Shown in pieces: positions 4,964-6,524 of a stretch of 6,524 nt of DNA; positions within the stretch are counted from its first letter, which is position 1; the number at the start of each line of letters is the position of its first letter. The stretch is from the NCBI GenBank assembly GCA_021775515.1, contig JAJFHR010000373.1, forward strand, positions 1 to 6,524. The letters run 5' to 3'. The notes beneath the pieces were generated by a model. That model saw only the letters and a program-made list of their open reading frames with translations, was not told where the DNA came from and did no database searches. The position numbers were made by a program, and so were the translations under genes. This DNA comes from Hyphomicrobiales bacterium. GTDB taxonomy: Bacteria; Pseudomonadota; Alphaproteobacteria; Rhizobiales; JAJFHR01.

Positions 4964-6524
4964 ATGGAAATCGCCCAAATCGAAAACCTAATGGGGAATA
5001 TCATCGTGTTGAAATCGTACATGCCGGCACTCAAGATCACTCACCGGTTGGCCGCCGGATTTGCACTCATCGTTGTGCTTGTAGCCTCGGCTGTAGCATT
5101 TACGCTTTATGAACTGAATGAAATCGGTGAACTGGCGCATGATATTGAGGATGTTCGCGCACCTTCGGCTGATGCAAGCGCGGGACTGACAAATGATATC
5201 AACGCTTCGCTGGCGGCCCTGCGAGGCTGGATGTTAACCGGGAATGAACAATTCAAGAAAGACCGCGCTGTCGAGTGGAAAGAAATTGGTGAATCCAGTG
5301 AGCGTATGGACGAGCTTACAAAGGAATGGACCAACCCAAAAAGTATTGAAGAATGGGCGCGGTTTAAAACAGTTCTTAAAGAATTTAAAGCAGCACAGGC
5401 CAAAGTAGAAGCCATAGCTAATTCGCCAGACGAGCAACCTGCAGCCAAAATTCTGATTGAAGAGGCTGAGCCAGCCGTTGGTGACATGGTCAAAAAGATT
5501 ACCGACATGATTGATCTTGAACTGGCCAAAAACTCGCAGACCTCAGGAGACAGAGTTAAGTTTTTGGGCATGATGGCCGATGTGCGCGGCACACTTGGTT
5601 TAGGACTGGCCAATATCCGCGCCTATATCCTTACGGGCGATGCAAAATATGCCAAGACCTTCGAAAAACTCTGGGCCAAAAATGGACGGCGGTTTTCCGA
5701 TCTTAAAAGCGCATCGAACCTGATGTCAGCGGCACAAAAGACGGCTTTCGAGGAATTTGCCGAAAAACGAAAGGTTTTTGCATCCTTACCGGGGAAAATG
5801 TTCGCTATCCGCGGCTCCGCGCAATGGAATATGGCCAACTATTTGCTGTTAACTGAAGCTGCGCCACGGGCGGGAAAACTTCTCACCACACTCCTGGGCC
5901 CCAAACAGGAAGATGGCACACGCTCAGGCGGCCTAAAACACCATCAGGCAAAATTACTGAACGAGGATGCGGAGCTGGTTGTAAAGGATGTAAATCTGCT
6001 AACTGTAATTCTGTGGGCACTTCTAGCTGTGAGCATGGTGGCCGGTAGCGCCATAGCATTTTTTACCGCGCGTTCGATCGCAGTTCCAGTTGTCGGCATG
6101 ACTGCAGCTATGAGAAGACTTGCTGACGGTGATCTGGATACCGAAATCCCGGCGCAAAACCGCAAAGATGAAATTGGAGAAATGGCCGGTGCTGTTCTGG
6201 TGTTCAAGGAGAATGCTATTCGCAATAAGGGTTTAGAAGCCGATCAGGAAAATCAGAAAAAGCTGGCAGAACAAGAACAGCGCGAGATGATGCACAAGCT
6301 GGCTGACGACTTTGATTCCAGTGTAGGCGGCATTATCGAATCGGTTTCGGCCGCGGCGACAGAATTGAACGTCACGGCGCAATCGATGGCGGGAATTTCG
6401 GAGGAGACGAGCACCCAGGCGGGTGCTGTGGCAGCGGCTTCCGAGCAGGCTTCGGCCAATGTTCAAACGGTTGCCTCAGCTACTGAGGAAATGACCCACT
6501 CGATCCAGGAAATCAATACTCAAG
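4964..6524 (+). CDS. methyl-accepting chemotaxis protein, N-terminal part (cut by window end)
   Basis: This is an inner-membrane chemoreceptor; 520 codons are present without a stop. A cytoplasmic start is followed by TM1 (about residues 30-49), a periplasmic region of about 295 residues, TM2 (about 345-369), a HAMP domain (about 370-423, with R-L-A-D-G-D-L-D and K-D-E-I-G-E-M), a short coiled stretch, and the start of the methylated signalling domain (from about 435, with A-A-T-E-L-N-V-T-A-Q and S-E-E-T-S-T-Q-A). The conserved CheA/CheW contact tip lies beyond the window. The periplasmic part is helical and carries the motif R-G-W-M-L-T-G-N and again R-A-Y-I-L-T-G-D about 140 residues later, which suggests a helical bimodular-type sensor like that of McpS. 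The ligand is unknown. The ATG at 4964 has AAAGG 6 nt upstream; GTG 5006 (after GGGGA) or ATG 5021 are alternatives that keep TM1. Confidence 0.92.
   Translation, partial: MEIAQIENLMGNIIVLKSYMPALKITHRLAAGFALIVVLVASAVAFTLYELNEIGELAHDIEDVRAPSADASAGLTNDINASLAALRGWMLTGNEQFKKDRAVEWKEIGESSERMDELTKEWTNPKSIEEWARFKTVLKEFKAAQAKVEAIANSPDEQPAAKILIEEAEPAVGDMVKKITDMIDLELAKNSQTSGDRVKFLGMMADVRGTLGLGLANIRAYILTGDAKYAKTFEKLWAKNGRRFSDLKSASNLMSAAQKTAFEEFAEKRKVFASLPGKMFAIRGSAQWNMANYLLLTEAAPRAGKLLTTLLGPKQEDGTRSGGLKHHQAKLLNEDAELVVKDVNLLTVILWALLAVSMVAGSAIAFFTARSIAVPVVGMTAAMRRLADGDLDTEIPAQNRKDEIGEMAGAVLVFKENAIRNKGLEADQENQKKLAEQEQREMMHKLADDFDSSVGGIIESVSAAATELNVTAQSMAGISEETSTQAGAVAAASEQASANVQTVASATEEMTHSIQEINTQ

Noticed and set aside
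5107..5613. 168-codon minus-strand open frame inside the chemoreceptor
   Set aside because: It is a shadow of the chemoreceptor frame, which shows clear domain motifs, whereas this one is Ser-rich with no recognisable domain.

Overview
The window looks like chromosomal DNA of a Gram-negative alphaproteobacterium of moderate GC content. The evidence is an FnrN/FnrL-like regulator with a C-x2-C-x7-C iron-sulfur motif, a two-domain universal stress protein, and a chemoreceptor with an alphaproteobacterial-looking HAMP/signalling region. The lineage is inferred from protein style only. I see no tRNA, rRNA, insertion sequence, CRISPR array or phage gene.

The left half (1-2990) reads as an oxygen-response module. 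A hemerythrin-domain protein (178-771, +) has a perfect FNR box upstream and a strong terminator downstream. Facing it on the minus strand are a tandem-domain universal stress protein (904-1746) and an FNR/CRP-family regulator (1820-2584). An FNR box spans the stop codon of the regulator and is correctly placed to drive the stress-protein gene. A third FNR box (2973-2986) lies in the roughly 500-base gap upstream of the regulator gene. That gap has no credible ORF. It does hold a -10 element at the right distance, several stem-loops, and a minus-strand intrinsic terminator at 2653-2692. I read this as an undescribed, oxygen-controlled structured RNA of about 286 nt, or as a terminated leader of the regulator gene, whose own promoter starts right after the terminator.

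The right half (3081-4963) holds an exported alpha/beta hydrolase (3081-3980, -) and a TetR-family repressor (4214-4795, -). Two near-identical palindromes (core GAACGATCGTTC) lie upstream of each gene, suggesting that the repressor controls itself and the hydrolase. The hydrolase has a long predicted leader with a strong hairpin.

The window ends inside a methyl-accepting chemotaxis protein (4964 to beyond 6524, +). It has two membrane segments, a long all-helical periplasmic sensor region with a duplicated motif, a HAMP domain and the start of the signalling domain.

In the proposed scheme the regulator loses its cluster in oxygen and, when oxygen is low, activates the hemerythrin protein, the stress protein and the RNA. 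The TetR-hydrolase pair and the chemoreceptor appear to be separate units.
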